From assembly GCA_043718945.1 (NCBI GenBank), contig JAYSUV010000567.1:1-9564 (forward strand): DNA of 9,564 bases. The letters run 5' to 3'. Every line of letters begins with the position of its first letter. Within the stretch, counting starts at the first letter, position 1. The translations under genes and the position numbers were made by a program. The notes under the pieces are model-generated. The model searched no databases. It saw only the letters and a program-made list of their open reading frames with translations, and was not told the DNA's origin. Positions 1 to 5,869 of this stretch are shown here, piece by piece. The DNA comes from TH-plancto1 sp043718945. Its GTDB lineage: Bacteria > Planctomycetota > Planctomycetia > Planctomycetales > Planctomycetaceae.

Positions 1-2
1 AG

Positions 3-235
3 CGCATGGCGACTCCCGAGGCGAAGCAAAAATACGCCGCGAGAAAACATCGCGGTGAGCGTCCGTTCGCGCAGATCAAGCATCACTTCGGCGCGAGAAG
101 TTCCTGCTGCGCGGCTTGAAGAAGGTCCGCATGGAATGGACCTGGCTCGTCACCGCCTTCAACCTCCGCACCCTCCTGACCCTCCTCCAACCCCGTCCCG
201 GCCCCGACCCGGAGCCCCTCATCGCCGCCCCCTGA
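3..235 (+). pseudogene. 3' end of an IS1182-like DDE transposase, frameshifted
   Basis: This is the C-terminal tail of a DDE transposase; the rest lies left of the window. Codons in the frame starting at base 3 read KYAARKHRGERPFAQIKHHF, then hit a TGA at 117-119. The frame starting at base 98 continues the same family signature (KFLLRGLKKVRMEWTWLVTA, then FNLRTLL) to a TGA at 233-235. The two halves join if one base is restored near 96-99. From family knowledge, the pattern E-R/H-PFA-IK followed by FLLRG-KV--EW----AFNL is typical of the IS1182 and related DDE_Tnp_1_6 transposases. No slippery heptamer is visible at the junction, so I read it as a disabling deletion rather than programmed frameshifting; a base-calling error is also possible. 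I did not identify a terminal inverted repeat for the element. Confidence 0.75.
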
Positions 236-348
236 CCCCCAAAATCAATCGACCCGCCCCCCTCGCCGCCCCGTCGCGCACCGGGGACAGGGGAAAACCA
301 AGGATACGTGGAAAACCATCAATAAAATCAACAGGCCGTATTGTCGGG

Positions 349-436
349 TGTCCCTCGCGGGACAAAGCAGGGAGTTTCCTCTGGAAACAAGGCCTGGGCA
401 GCCGTGCCCCGGCGAGGTGGAAGAGCTGCTCGCAGC
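349..436. repeat. Array of four short hairpins
   Basis: Four perfect stem-loops follow each other. TGTCCC/GGGACA pairs at 349-354 and 359-364 with loop TCGC. GTTTCC/GGAAAC pairs at 374-379 and 383-388 with loop TCT. GGGCA/TGCCC pairs at 396-400 and 405-409 with loop GCCG. GCTG/CAGC pairs at 425-428 and 433-436 with loop CTCG. The stems differ in sequence, so this is not one unit duplicated. It could be a structured RNA or the end of a mobile element. The coding strand and any transcription are unknown. Confidence 0.5.
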
Positions 437-540
437 CCACGGGTTTCTGCGTACAATAGCGACCACACTCCTTCCGAAGTTTGGCGGGGCTAAGATCGAA
501 CAGAGAAGACCTGTGTGAGAATTCTCGGTATTTTCGGATT

Positions 541-574
541 GACGTAATGTGTGTGTGTGTGTGTAGGTTACGTC
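541..574. repeat. TG dinucleotide tract framed by a 7-base inverted repeat
   Basis: Bases 548-564 are an uninterrupted alternating TG run of 17 bases. It is bracketed by GACGTAA (541-547) and its exact reverse complement TTACGTC (568-574), so the tract forms the loop of a possible 7-bp stem. The stretch TTGACG at 539-544 matches five of six bases of a sigma-70 -35 box, which would put the TG run in the promoter spacer, but no good -10 box follows (best guess TAGGTT, 564-569, three of six). The inverted repeat could instead be an operator. Confidence 0.6.
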
Positions 575-640
575 GTGTGGCTTAAAACATTGCACAGGGC
601 CGTGCAATTTCCCTCGCAAGGAGGTACTCTACTGCTGTTC

Positions 641-647
641 AGGAAGG
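641..647 (+). promoter_or_regulatory. Ribosome binding site that decides the start at 656
   Basis: AGGAAGG lies eight bases before the ATG at 656. A second and stronger Shine-Dalgarno-like string, AAGGAGGT at 618-625, sits further upstream but has only an in-frame CTG (632) at a suitable distance, so the ATG is preferred. Confidence 0.6.
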
Positions 648-655
648 TACGACTC

Positions 656-1057
656 ATGTTTCAGTTGCCCATTCGCCGTGTGATGCAGGTTGTGATAATG
701 TTGATGTCTCTCGTGTCGATCTCCGATGTCTGCCAAGCGGAGAAGGTCACGATGAACGATTGGAAATTCAACTACTCGGAACAAAATGAATACCGCGTCA
801 TGATTGAGGTCTGGGACGATAACCTGAACGTGCTACGCGTGTATACGTGTGATGACAGTGTAATTGCCAACACGACGGAGTATACGTATATAGGAACTCA
901 GTCCACGGATTATGGAATTATGCACAGATGGCATGACACGAGAGTGCATACTTACGGAGGCTGCACGATTAGTCAGGTTTGGGCCGAGTCTCGTATAATT
1001 GGCACAGAATACTGGTACTCTGAAGGAACGCCAACCTTCACAGTCACAGCAAACTGA
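656..1057 (+). CDS. Small secreted protein of unknown family
   Basis: I do not recognise the family. The 133-residue product starts with MFQLPIRRVMQ, a basic end followed by a hydrophobic stretch to about residue 23, and a likely signal peptidase I site after VCQA (residue 28). The mature part of about 105 residues is rich in Tyr, Trp and Thr, has an alternating pattern suggesting beta strands, and carries only two cysteines (C65 and C103), which could form one disulfide. It contains no visible catalytic motif. The start at 656 is chosen for its ribosome binding site and because it gives a clean signal peptide; an in-frame ATG at 551 would add 35 residues read from the TG tract. The gene is poorer in GC than its neighbours (about 45% by hand over 781-900, against 72% over 3241-3300), which hints at acquisition. 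It ends 20 bases before the DUF1559 gene and is probably cotranscribed with it. Confidence 0.7.
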   Translation: MFQLPIRRVMQVVIMLMSLVSISDVCQAEKVTMNDWKFNYSEQNEYRVMIEVWDDNLNVLRVYTCDDSVIANTTEYTYIGTQSTDYGIMHRWHDTRVHTYGGCTISQVWAESRIIGTEYWYSEGTPTFTVTAN

Positions 1058-1077
1058 GAGTCCCGAACGGAGTCAGC

Positions 1078-2010
1078 ATGAATCGAAAGCGTCCCGGGTT
1101 TACAATCACGGAACTGATTGTGTCGATGGCGATTCTCGGCCTGCTGGTCGCGGTGGCTTTGCCCGCCGTCCAGCAGGCTCGTGGATCGGCACGTCGGATG
1201 AAATGCCAGAACAATCTGAAGCAATGGGGGCTGGCGATGGCCCAGCATTGTGAGACTAACGGCTATTATTCGACTGGCAATTCCACGTTCATCGAGATGC
1301 TGCCGGGGATGGGGCAGTCCGCGCTCCATAAAACACTCAAGGATGCGCGACAGGGTTTGTTGAGTTCAGAGCAGATCCATGCGATCCCATTCACGGTTCC
1401 GGAATTCGTCTGCCCGTCTGATCCTCTGCACATCGTCCGCTATGGGGATTCTAACTATTACCCCAACGAAGGCACGAAGCTGCATGACAATGATCCCACG
1501 AATGGTTACAGTCGAGTCTCTCGGGTGACTCGGCCGTCGGATGTCGCGGATGGTTTTTCGCACAGTGCCGCATTGTCGGAACGGTTGGTCAGAGGGGGAG
1601 GTGGATACCTTGAGGAATTGTCAAATCCTGATCCCAAACGGAACTTCTGGTTCACCCAGACTCGCTATAGTCATTCCGGTGATGAGTTGCTAGCGGTGAA
1701 TGAATGCCGTCTTCGCAGCACGACGACTTTCCCCCAGTTCTACGGAGGTGGTATGTCGAGCTATGACGCAGGGGGAACCTACTACAACCATTTATTATTA
1801 CCCAACGAGCGGGCCTGTTATAACGGCCCGGAAGACTGGGAGATGACGCATTTGTATTATCTCGTGCCGCCTTCCAGTCTGCATCCCGGCGGAGTGAATG
1901 TGTTGTTCCTGGATGGGAGCGTACGTTTCGTTGCTGAGAATCTGGACGACACCGTCTGGCGGGCACTCGGAACAATCAATGGAAACGAATCGGTCAACTT
2001 ATCCTTTTGA
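1078..2010 (+). CDS. DUF1559 pseudopilin-like protein (H-X9-DG family)
   Basis: The 310-residue product belongs to the DUF1559 family, which is abundant in Planctomycetes and of unknown function. It begins with a type IV prepilin-like signal, RPG|FTITELIVSMAILGLL: cleavage would follow Gly7, Phe8 would be methylated, and Glu12 is the Glu at mature position 5. The hydrophobic helix runs to about residue 30. The conserved block QQARGSARRMKCQNNLKQ follows. The middle carries CPSD and a DGFSHSAALSERLV segment, matching the family's DG-SNT---SE motif. Near the C-terminus His269 is followed by nine residues and Asp279-Gly280, the H-X9-DG motif. The length is normal for the family. GGAG at 1069-1072 is a ribosome binding site five bases before the ATG. 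The protein is expected to be processed by a prepilin peptidase and to sit in or beyond the inner membrane. Neighbouring genes before and after also encode exported proteins. Confidence 0.93.
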   Translation: MNRKRPGFTITELIVSMAILGLLVAVALPAVQQARGSARRMKCQNNLKQWGLAMAQHCETNGYYSTGNSTFIEMLPGMGQSALHKTLKDARQGLLSSEQIHAIPFTVPEFVCPSDPLHIVRYGDSNYYPNEGTKLHDNDPTNGYSRVSRVTRPSDVADGFSHSAALSERLVRGGGGYLEELSNPDPKRNFWFTQTRYSHSGDELLAVNECRLRSTTTFPQFYGGGMSSYDAGGTYYNHLLLPNERACYNGPEDWEMTHLYYLVPPSSLHPGGVNVLFLDGSVRFVAENLDDTVWRALGTINGNESVNLSF

Positions 2011-2018
2011 GACTCGGC

Positions 2019-2723
2019 ATGACATCGACTCGCTCTGTTTGTTGGGTCGGGAGCCTGGCTCTGTGGGGGCTGTTGGCCTGCGGATGTGGGGGAGACCTCA
2101 AACCCATCGAACCGGCCCCGCCCAACGATTTTGTCACACGCCTCATTTGTGATCAATTGTCAGATTCGAACACGGTCAGTCCGCTGGGTGAAGTTGTCGA
2201 GATCAGCCAGAACACCGGTTTCTTTCTTCAAATGGGCCTCGAACTCAGCGCGACTCCCCCGACCGAATGGCAAGGCCAGACGGTCGTTCCCAGTGCGGAG
2301 TGGGCCCTGATGGTGGTCATCTATCCCCGCGAGAGCGATGACACCGATGCCCGGACATTGAAAGGCCGGGTCAATCCCTTGGATCAACTCAATCGACTTC
2401 AACAGCCGATCCGGAAGAGACAGTGGTTTTTGCCGAACTCGGGCGAAAGCTCCTTTTGGTACTACGGGGGGCGGAGTTCGAAAAAACCCCCGCGAAAACC
2501 TGTCTCGCCCACTGCCCAGGCCGATTGGAAATCGGGAAAGACCCAATGGTACTGGTCGTACATGTGTGTGGATAAAGATCAAACCGGAGAATTTATCTAT
2601 GAGATTCGGCTGTTTCCGACGGCGCACCATATCTCGCCCGTCCGCCGAGAATTGGGGCCTCCCGTTTTGCTGAAACGCGGGCTGCTTCGAGTGGTGACTG
2701 CCTCCGAGAAGGCATCGCCTTGA
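2019..2723 (+). CDS. Predicted lipoprotein of unknown family
   Basis: The 234-residue product has a lipoprotein signal: Arg5, a hydrophobic stretch VGSLALWGLLAC, and a lipobox LLAC with the lipidated cysteine at residue 21, followed by GCGG and a Pro-rich linker. I do not recognise the rest, which has no known motif; it includes aromatic patches (FWYYGG, QWYWSY) and a basic segment SSKKPPRKP. The ATG at 2019 is preferred. A TTG at 2007 overlaps the DUF1559 stop codon, would only add four residues, and lengthens the charged end of the signal. No clear Shine-Dalgarno sequence precedes 2019, so translation is probably coupled to the upstream gene, whose stop is eight bases away. Small lipoproteins directly after DUF1559 genes are a common planctomycete arrangement (my recollection). 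The protein probably acts at the periplasmic face of a membrane with its neighbours. Confidence 0.75.
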   Translation: MTSTRSVCWVGSLALWGLLACGCGGDLKPIEPAPPNDFVTRLICDQLSDSNTVSPLGEVVEISQNTGFFLQMGLELSATPPTEWQGQTVVPSAEWALMVVIYPRESDDTDARTLKGRVNPLDQLNRLQQPIRKRQWFLPNSGESSFWYYGGRSSKKPPRKPVSPTAQADWKSGKTQWYWSYMCVDKDQTGEFIYEIRLFPTAHHISPVRRELGPPVLLKRGLLRVVTASEKASP

Positions 2724-2732
2724 TCGATGACG

Positions 2733-2744
2733 ACACCCGGGTGT
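2733..2744. repeat. Perfect 12-base palindrome ACACCCGGGTGT
   Basis: The sequence reads the same on both strands and begins ten bases after the lipoprotein stop. It has no T-run to make it a classical terminator. It may be a protein binding site or part of the end of the adjoining repeat element. Confidence 0.4.
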
Positions 2745-2762
2745 GTGTTTCGAAAGAGCAAG

Positions 2763-2942
2763 GAAGTCTGGACTTCTGCCCCCTCTCCCCACTGGCGATC
2801 TGGCTCTGGGAGCAGTCGTGACAGTGGGGAGAGGGCCGGGGTGAGGGGCACAGAGCGTCACCATACCCCCTCACCCCCACCCTCTCCCCCGCAATACGTA
2901 CAAGGTGATATCCACATCGTTCGCGGGGGAGAGGGGGCAGAA
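2763..2942. repeat. Compound palindromic intergenic element (CCCTCTCCCC type)
   Basis: This is a nested set of inverted repeats. The outer arms are 17 bases and perfect: 2774-2790 against 2926-2942. A left hairpin pairs 2781-2794 with 2822-2835 (14 bases, perfect). A right hairpin pairs 2880-2892 with 2923-2935 (13 bases, perfect). A central pair joins 2826-2848 to 2867-2889 (21 of 23 bases). A small stem GAAGT/ACTTC lies at 2763-2776. The arms can therefore pair in alternative ways, either as one long cruciform or as a clover of hairpins. Strings such as CCCTCACCCC and CCCTCTCCCC are familiar from dispersed intergenic repeats in GC-rich bacteria. I see no transposase in it, so it is either a non-autonomous element or a REP-like repeat. 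Open frames across it are low-complexity artefacts. Confidence 0.75.
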
Positions 2943-3149
2943 ACTGGCCGCTGCCTACTTTTCTGAGGAACATCTCATGAACAGACGACACCCTGATTGC
3001 CCCGTCTCTTGCGTTGCGATTTTCCCTCCAATCGGCAACAGTGTTCGCAGATTCGCAGCTGTCCCGGAAGCCGGGCGTTTGAGCGTTGGTTCAGGCGTCT
3101 GTGTGGTGCTTCGCGGGAGGGTTGCTTCGACTCAACAGTTCGTCCTCTC
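2943..3149. other. Upstream region of purM, no gene seen
   Basis: The purM frame is open upstream to a TTG at 2997, but the extra 51 residues are Arg/Cys-rich and resemble nothing in the PurM family, so I treat this stretch as untranslated leader. I found no convincing promoter boxes or purine riboswitch. Confidence 0.5.
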
Positions 3150-4199
3150 ATGTCACTGTCCTACCGCGATTCTGGTGTCGATCTTGAACTCTATGAGCAG
3201 GCGATGGGCCGCATCCCCGCTTTGCTCGCGCGGACGAACACGCCGCGCGTGATGCCGCTGCCGGGTGGGTTTGCCGGGCTGTTCAAGTTGCAGGACGCCG
3301 CTCACAAGTACCGCGATCCGGTACTTGTCTCGGGAACCGATGGGGTCGGGACGAAGATCAAGGTCGCCCACATGGCGGGGGTGTATGACACGATCGGGAT
3401 CGATCTGGTGGCGATGTGCGTGAACGACTGCTTGTGCCTGGGGGCTGAGCCGCTGTTCTTCCTCGATTATGTCGCGATGGGGAAGGACAACCCCGACCGT
3501 TTGACGCAGATCGTGAAGGGGGTCACCGACGGCTGCATTCAGGCAGGGACCGCTCTGCTGGGAGGCGAGACGGCGATCATGCCCGACATCTACAGCGTCG
3601 ACGACTTCGACCTCGCGGGGTTCTGCGTCGCGGTGGCGGAAAAGGATAAGCTGCTCACCGGGTCATCGATTCGACCGGGAGATGTGCTGATCGGGGTGCC
3701 GAGCACGGGGTTCCACTCGAACGGATATAGCCTTGTGCGCAAGGCGGTTTTCGAGGTTGGCAAACAGAAGATCGACGCCCATGTCCCCGAACTGGGAAAG
3801 ACAGTGGCCGAGGCGCTCCTAGCCCCGACCCGCATCTACTCTTCGCTGACCGCCAGTGTGCTTTCGAAGCTCATGGTCGAGATCAACCTGATGGCGATTG
3901 CTCACATCACCGGCGGTGGACTGGGCGACAACATCACCCGGCTGCTTCCCGAAGGCTGCGCGATTCGGATTGATCGCTCGACCTGGACGCCGAATCCGGT
4001 CTTCGGTTGGGTCCAAGGGCTGGGCCAGATCGACCGCGAAGAAATGTTCCGCGTGTTCAACATGGGGATCGGGATGGTCTTCGTCGTGCGCGACGATGTG
4101 GCCGACCGGCTGATGCAGCATCTGACCAGCCTGAACGAGACCGCGTACATCATCGGCGAGGTCGTCACTGGTGAGCGGAACTGCGTGTATGTGAATTGA
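3150..4199 (+). CDS. purM: Phosphoribosylformylglycinamidine cyclo-ligase (AIR synthase)
   Basis: PurM carries out the fifth step of de novo purine synthesis, ATP-dependent ring closure of FGAM to aminoimidazole ribonucleotide, in the cytoplasm as a dimer. The 349-residue product from ATG 3150 starts MSLSYRDSGVD and matches the usual length of about 345. The N-terminal AIRS domain contains SGTDGVGTK (residues 61-69), VND (91-93) and GGET (138-141), all part of the nucleotide and metal site. The C-terminal domain carries GVPSTGFHSNGYSLVR (about 182-197) and AHITGGGLGDNI (251-262). The motif after GGET reads AIMPDIY, where the common form is AEMPG. The start is set by family alignment, since no Shine-Dalgarno sequence is visible before it, which is frequent in Planctomycetes. 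The gene stands alone rather than in a purine operon. Its 3' end faces the dehydrogenase gene across a shared hairpin. Confidence 0.96.
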   Translation: MSLSYRDSGVDLELYEQAMGRIPALLARTNTPRVMPLPGGFAGLFKLQDAAHKYRDPVLVSGTDGVGTKIKVAHMAGVYDTIGIDLVAMCVNDCLCLGAEPLFFLDYVAMGKDNPDRLTQIVKGVTDGCIQAGTALLGGETAIMPDIYSVDDFDLAGFCVAVAEKDKLLTGSSIRPGDVLIGVPSTGFHSNGYSLVRKAVFEVGKQKIDAHVPELGKTVAEALLAPTRIYSSLTASVLSKLMVEINLMAIAHITGGGLGDNITRLLPEGCAIRIDRSTWTPNPVFGWVQGLGQIDREEMFRVFNMGIGMVFVVRDDVADRLMQHLTSLNETAYIIGEVVTGERNCVYVN

Positions 4200-4200
4200 A

Positions 4201-4260
4201 CGACCAACTAAAAAGCCCAGGGGTGGCAACCCCTGGGCTTTCGTGCGTCGTGACTGGTCG
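4201..4260. terminator. Hairpin terminator between convergent genes
   Basis: A perfect 12-bp stem pairs AAGCCCAGGGGT (4213-4224) with ACCCCTGGGCTT (4229-4240) around the loop GGCA; A4212 and T4241 can extend it. On the minus strand the stem is followed by TTTTT, while on the plus strand only a short CTTTCG follows. It is therefore a good intrinsic terminator for the minus-strand dehydrogenase and a weaker one for purM. An outer pair, CGACCA (4201-4206) with TGGTCG (4255-4260), frames the hairpin. Confidence 0.85.
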
Positions 4261-4265
4261 TCAAG

Positions 4266-5588
4266 CTACGCCTTGAAGATCTTCTCGCGACCATCGACCA
4301 CGTTCTTCGTGATGTTCCGCGTATCAAGCACCATTTTCGAGTGCTGCACCAGAAACGCCGGGTCGTAGGCCGAGTGATCCGTCGCGATCAACACACAATC
4401 GAACTTGCCGAGGTTTTCCGGCGTCAGCGGAGTGCTCTCCATCGCGGGCAGCGTGGGATGATGCCGCATCTTGGGCAGCGATGGCACGTGCGGGTCGTTG
4501 TACGACAGCAAGGCTCCCCGCTTGATCAGCAACTCCATCAGCACGAACGACGGGCTCTCGCGCGGGTCGTCAACATCCTTCTTGTAAGCAGCCCCGAGGA
4601 TGAGAATTTTGCTCCCTTTGATCGGCTTCGCCTGGTCATTGAGGAACTCGCCCAGCCGGGTGATGACGTATTCCGGCATCTTCGAATTGACCTCTCCGGC
4701 CAGTTCGATGAACCGTGTCGACATCCCATACTTACGAGCCAGCCACGTCAGATAGAACGGGTCGATCGGGATGCAGTGTCCACCGAGGCCCGGCCCCGGA
4801 TAGAACGCCTGGAACCCAAACGGCTTCGTCTTGGCGGCGTCGATGACTTCCCAAACATCGATCCCCATCTTGTCAAACAGCACCTTGAGTTCGTTGACCA
4901 GCGCGATGTTCACCGCGCGGTACGTGTTCTCCAGGATCTTGCAGGCTTCCGCGATCTCGGGGGTCGAGACCGGAATGACCTTCACCACCGCTTGCGAGTA
5001 CAGAGCGCACGCCGCCTGGAGAGCTGCCGCGTCCATCCCGCCGACCACCTTCGGGATGCCAGCTGCCGAGTAGTTCGGGTTGCCTGGATCTTCGCGTTCC
5101 GGGCTGAAGGCGAGCAAGAAGTCCTTCGAACACTTCAGTCCGCTCTTCTCCAGAATCGGCAGCACCACATCCCGCGTCGTCGTCGGGTAGGTCGTACTTT
5201 CGAGGACCACCAACTGCCCCTTGCGGAGCGACTTGGCGATCGACCTCGCGGTCTCTTCGACAAAGAACAGATCTGGATCGCGGCTGTCACTCAGCGGGGT
5301 GGGCACGCAGATCAACAGGGCATCCGCTTCTCCCAAGCGGCTCATGTCAGCTGTCGCTGAGAACTGTTTCTTATCCTTCCAGCCCTGAACTTTTTCAGAG
5401 CTGATGTGCTTGATATAGCTGCGCCCGGCATTGAGTTCATCGACCTTTTTGGTGTCGACATCGTAGCCGATGCAAGTAAAGCCCTTGTTGACGAAAGCAT
5501 CAATCAGGGGAAGTCCGACGTACCCGAGGCCGATGACCCCGACCTTGGCGGTCTTGTTCTGAATCGCGTTCAGTAGCGATTCCGACAT
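4266..5588 (-). CDS. wbpA: Nucleotide-sugar 6-dehydrogenase, WbpA-like (UDP-GlcNAc dehydrogenase)
   Basis: The enzyme oxidises C6 of a UDP-N-acetylhexosamine to the uronic acid with two NAD+, giving a precursor for surface polysaccharide; it acts in the cytoplasm. The 440-residue product has the three domains of the UDP-glucose/GDP-mannose dehydrogenase family. A Rossmann fold with GLGYVG (residues 20-25) and an acidic Asp43 binds NAD. The central helical domain contains EACKILENTYRAVN, with Lys217 and Asn221. The catalytic Cys272 lies in GPGLGGHCIPIDPFYL. The C-terminal UDP-binding domain has GAAYKKDVDDPRESP (about 332-346). The PFGFQAFYPGPG context and length favour the WbpA-type UDP-GlcNAc enzyme over WecC (ManNAc) or Ugd (glucose), but substrate cannot be proven from sequence. 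GAGGAG (5595-5600 on the minus strand) lies six bases before the ATG. No glycosyltransferase or other sugar gene is adjacent, so its pathway partners are elsewhere. Confidence 0.92.
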   Translation of the reverse strand: MSESLLNAIQNKTAKVGVIGLGYVGLPLIDAFVNKGFTCIGYDVDTKKVDELNAGRSYIKHISSEKVQGWKDKKQFSATADMSRLGEADALLICVPTPLSDSRDPDLFFVEETARSIAKSLRKGQLVVLESTTYPTTTRDVVLPILEKSGLKCSKDFLLAFSPEREDPGNPNYSAAGIPKVVGGMDAAALQAACALYSQAVVKVIPVSTPEIAEACKILENTYRAVNIALVNELKVLFDKMGIDVWEVIDAAKTKPFGFQAFYPGPGLGGHCIPIDPFYLTWLARKYGMSTRFIELAGEVNSKMPEYVITRLGEFLNDQAKPIKGSKILILGAAYKKDVDDPRESPSFVLMELLIKRGALLSYNDPHVPSLPKMRHHPTLPAMESTPLTPENLGKFDCVLIATDHSAYDPAFLVQHSKMVLDTRNITKNVVDGREKIFKA

Positions 5589-5869
5589 AGTGTGCTCCTC
5601 ACGAATGAATCCCAGCTGATGATCGCAGGCCGAAGCTCCTACGGGCTAGCCAGATGTGGCGGAAGCTATCAGGTTAGAAACACGATGACAATAGGTGGAT
5701 GTTGAGAGTAAGAAAGTCCCCGGGACACCCTAGATCGGCAGTCCCCGCCGGTCGAAGGACTGCATATCGCCTAGATGTGCAGACTCCATCGAGTAATTGA
5801 TACCCGATCTTGCTTCGATGCCAACTCACGAGCTATACGGACCACAGATCTCCAGAAGGTGGGCACGAC
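5589..5869. other. Divergent promoter region
   Basis: This spacer separates the minus-strand dehydrogenase from the plus-strand coiled-coil gene, so it should hold promoters for both. For the minus strand, TTGTCA (complement of 5686-5691) with a 17-base spacer to TAGCTT (complement of 5663-5668) is a weak sigma-70 candidate. No good plus-strand promoter was found. Two palindromes are present: GTCCC-C-GGGAC at 5716-5726 and a 7-bp stem GCAGTCC/GGACTGC at 5738-5744 and 5757-5763. Confidence 0.4.
5713..5763. repeat. Pair of hairpins upstream of the coiled-coil gene
   Basis: The first palindrome sits in AAAGTCCCCGGGACACCC (5713-5730). Its complement begins GGGTGTCCC, the same nine bases that begin the hairpin array at 346. 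The second stem pairs 5738-5744 with 5757-5763 around a 12-base loop. They could be an operator or a repeat family shared with the left end of the window. Confidence 0.4.

Larger units (their letters stand above)
236..655. other. Gene-poor spacer between transposase remnant and secreted-protein operon
   Basis: Open frames exist here on both strands but none shows a family signature, a signal peptide or a good ribosome binding site, and several are proline/arginine-rich in the way GC-rich non-coding DNA translates. What the spacer does hold is four consecutive hairpins at 349-436, a TG tract framed by an inverted repeat at 541-574, and a 9-base direct repeat GGAAAACCA at 292-300 and 310-318. 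An upstream extension of the next gene, starting at 551, would have to run through the TG tract and is disfavoured. Confidence 0.6.

Noticed and set aside
236..340. Short direct repeats GGAAAACCA and AAAATCAA considered as an insertion-sequence target duplication
   Set aside because: They are 8-9 bases long, lie on the same side of the transposase remnant, and do not bracket any element.
55..459. Open frame of 134 residues on the plus strand over the transposase tail
   Set aside because: It is out of frame with the transposase signature, Pro/Arg-rich, and has no family features.
551..655. N-terminal extension of the secreted protein from an ATG at 551
   Set aside because: It would translate the TG tract into MCVCVG, bury the signal peptide 35 residues in, and ignore the ribosome binding site before 656.
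2160..2864. Open frame of 234 residues on the minus strand
   Set aside because: It is antisense to the lipoprotein gene and begins in the palindromic repeat; no domain is visible.
2997..3149. Extension of PurM by 51 residues from a TTG
   Set aside because: PurM proteins normally begin near SYRDSGVD; the extension has no similarity to the family.
4341..5360. Long open frame of 339 residues on the plus strand
   Set aside because: It is the antisense of the dehydrogenase gene, Arg/His/Gln-rich, as expected from the opposite strand of a GC-rich gene.
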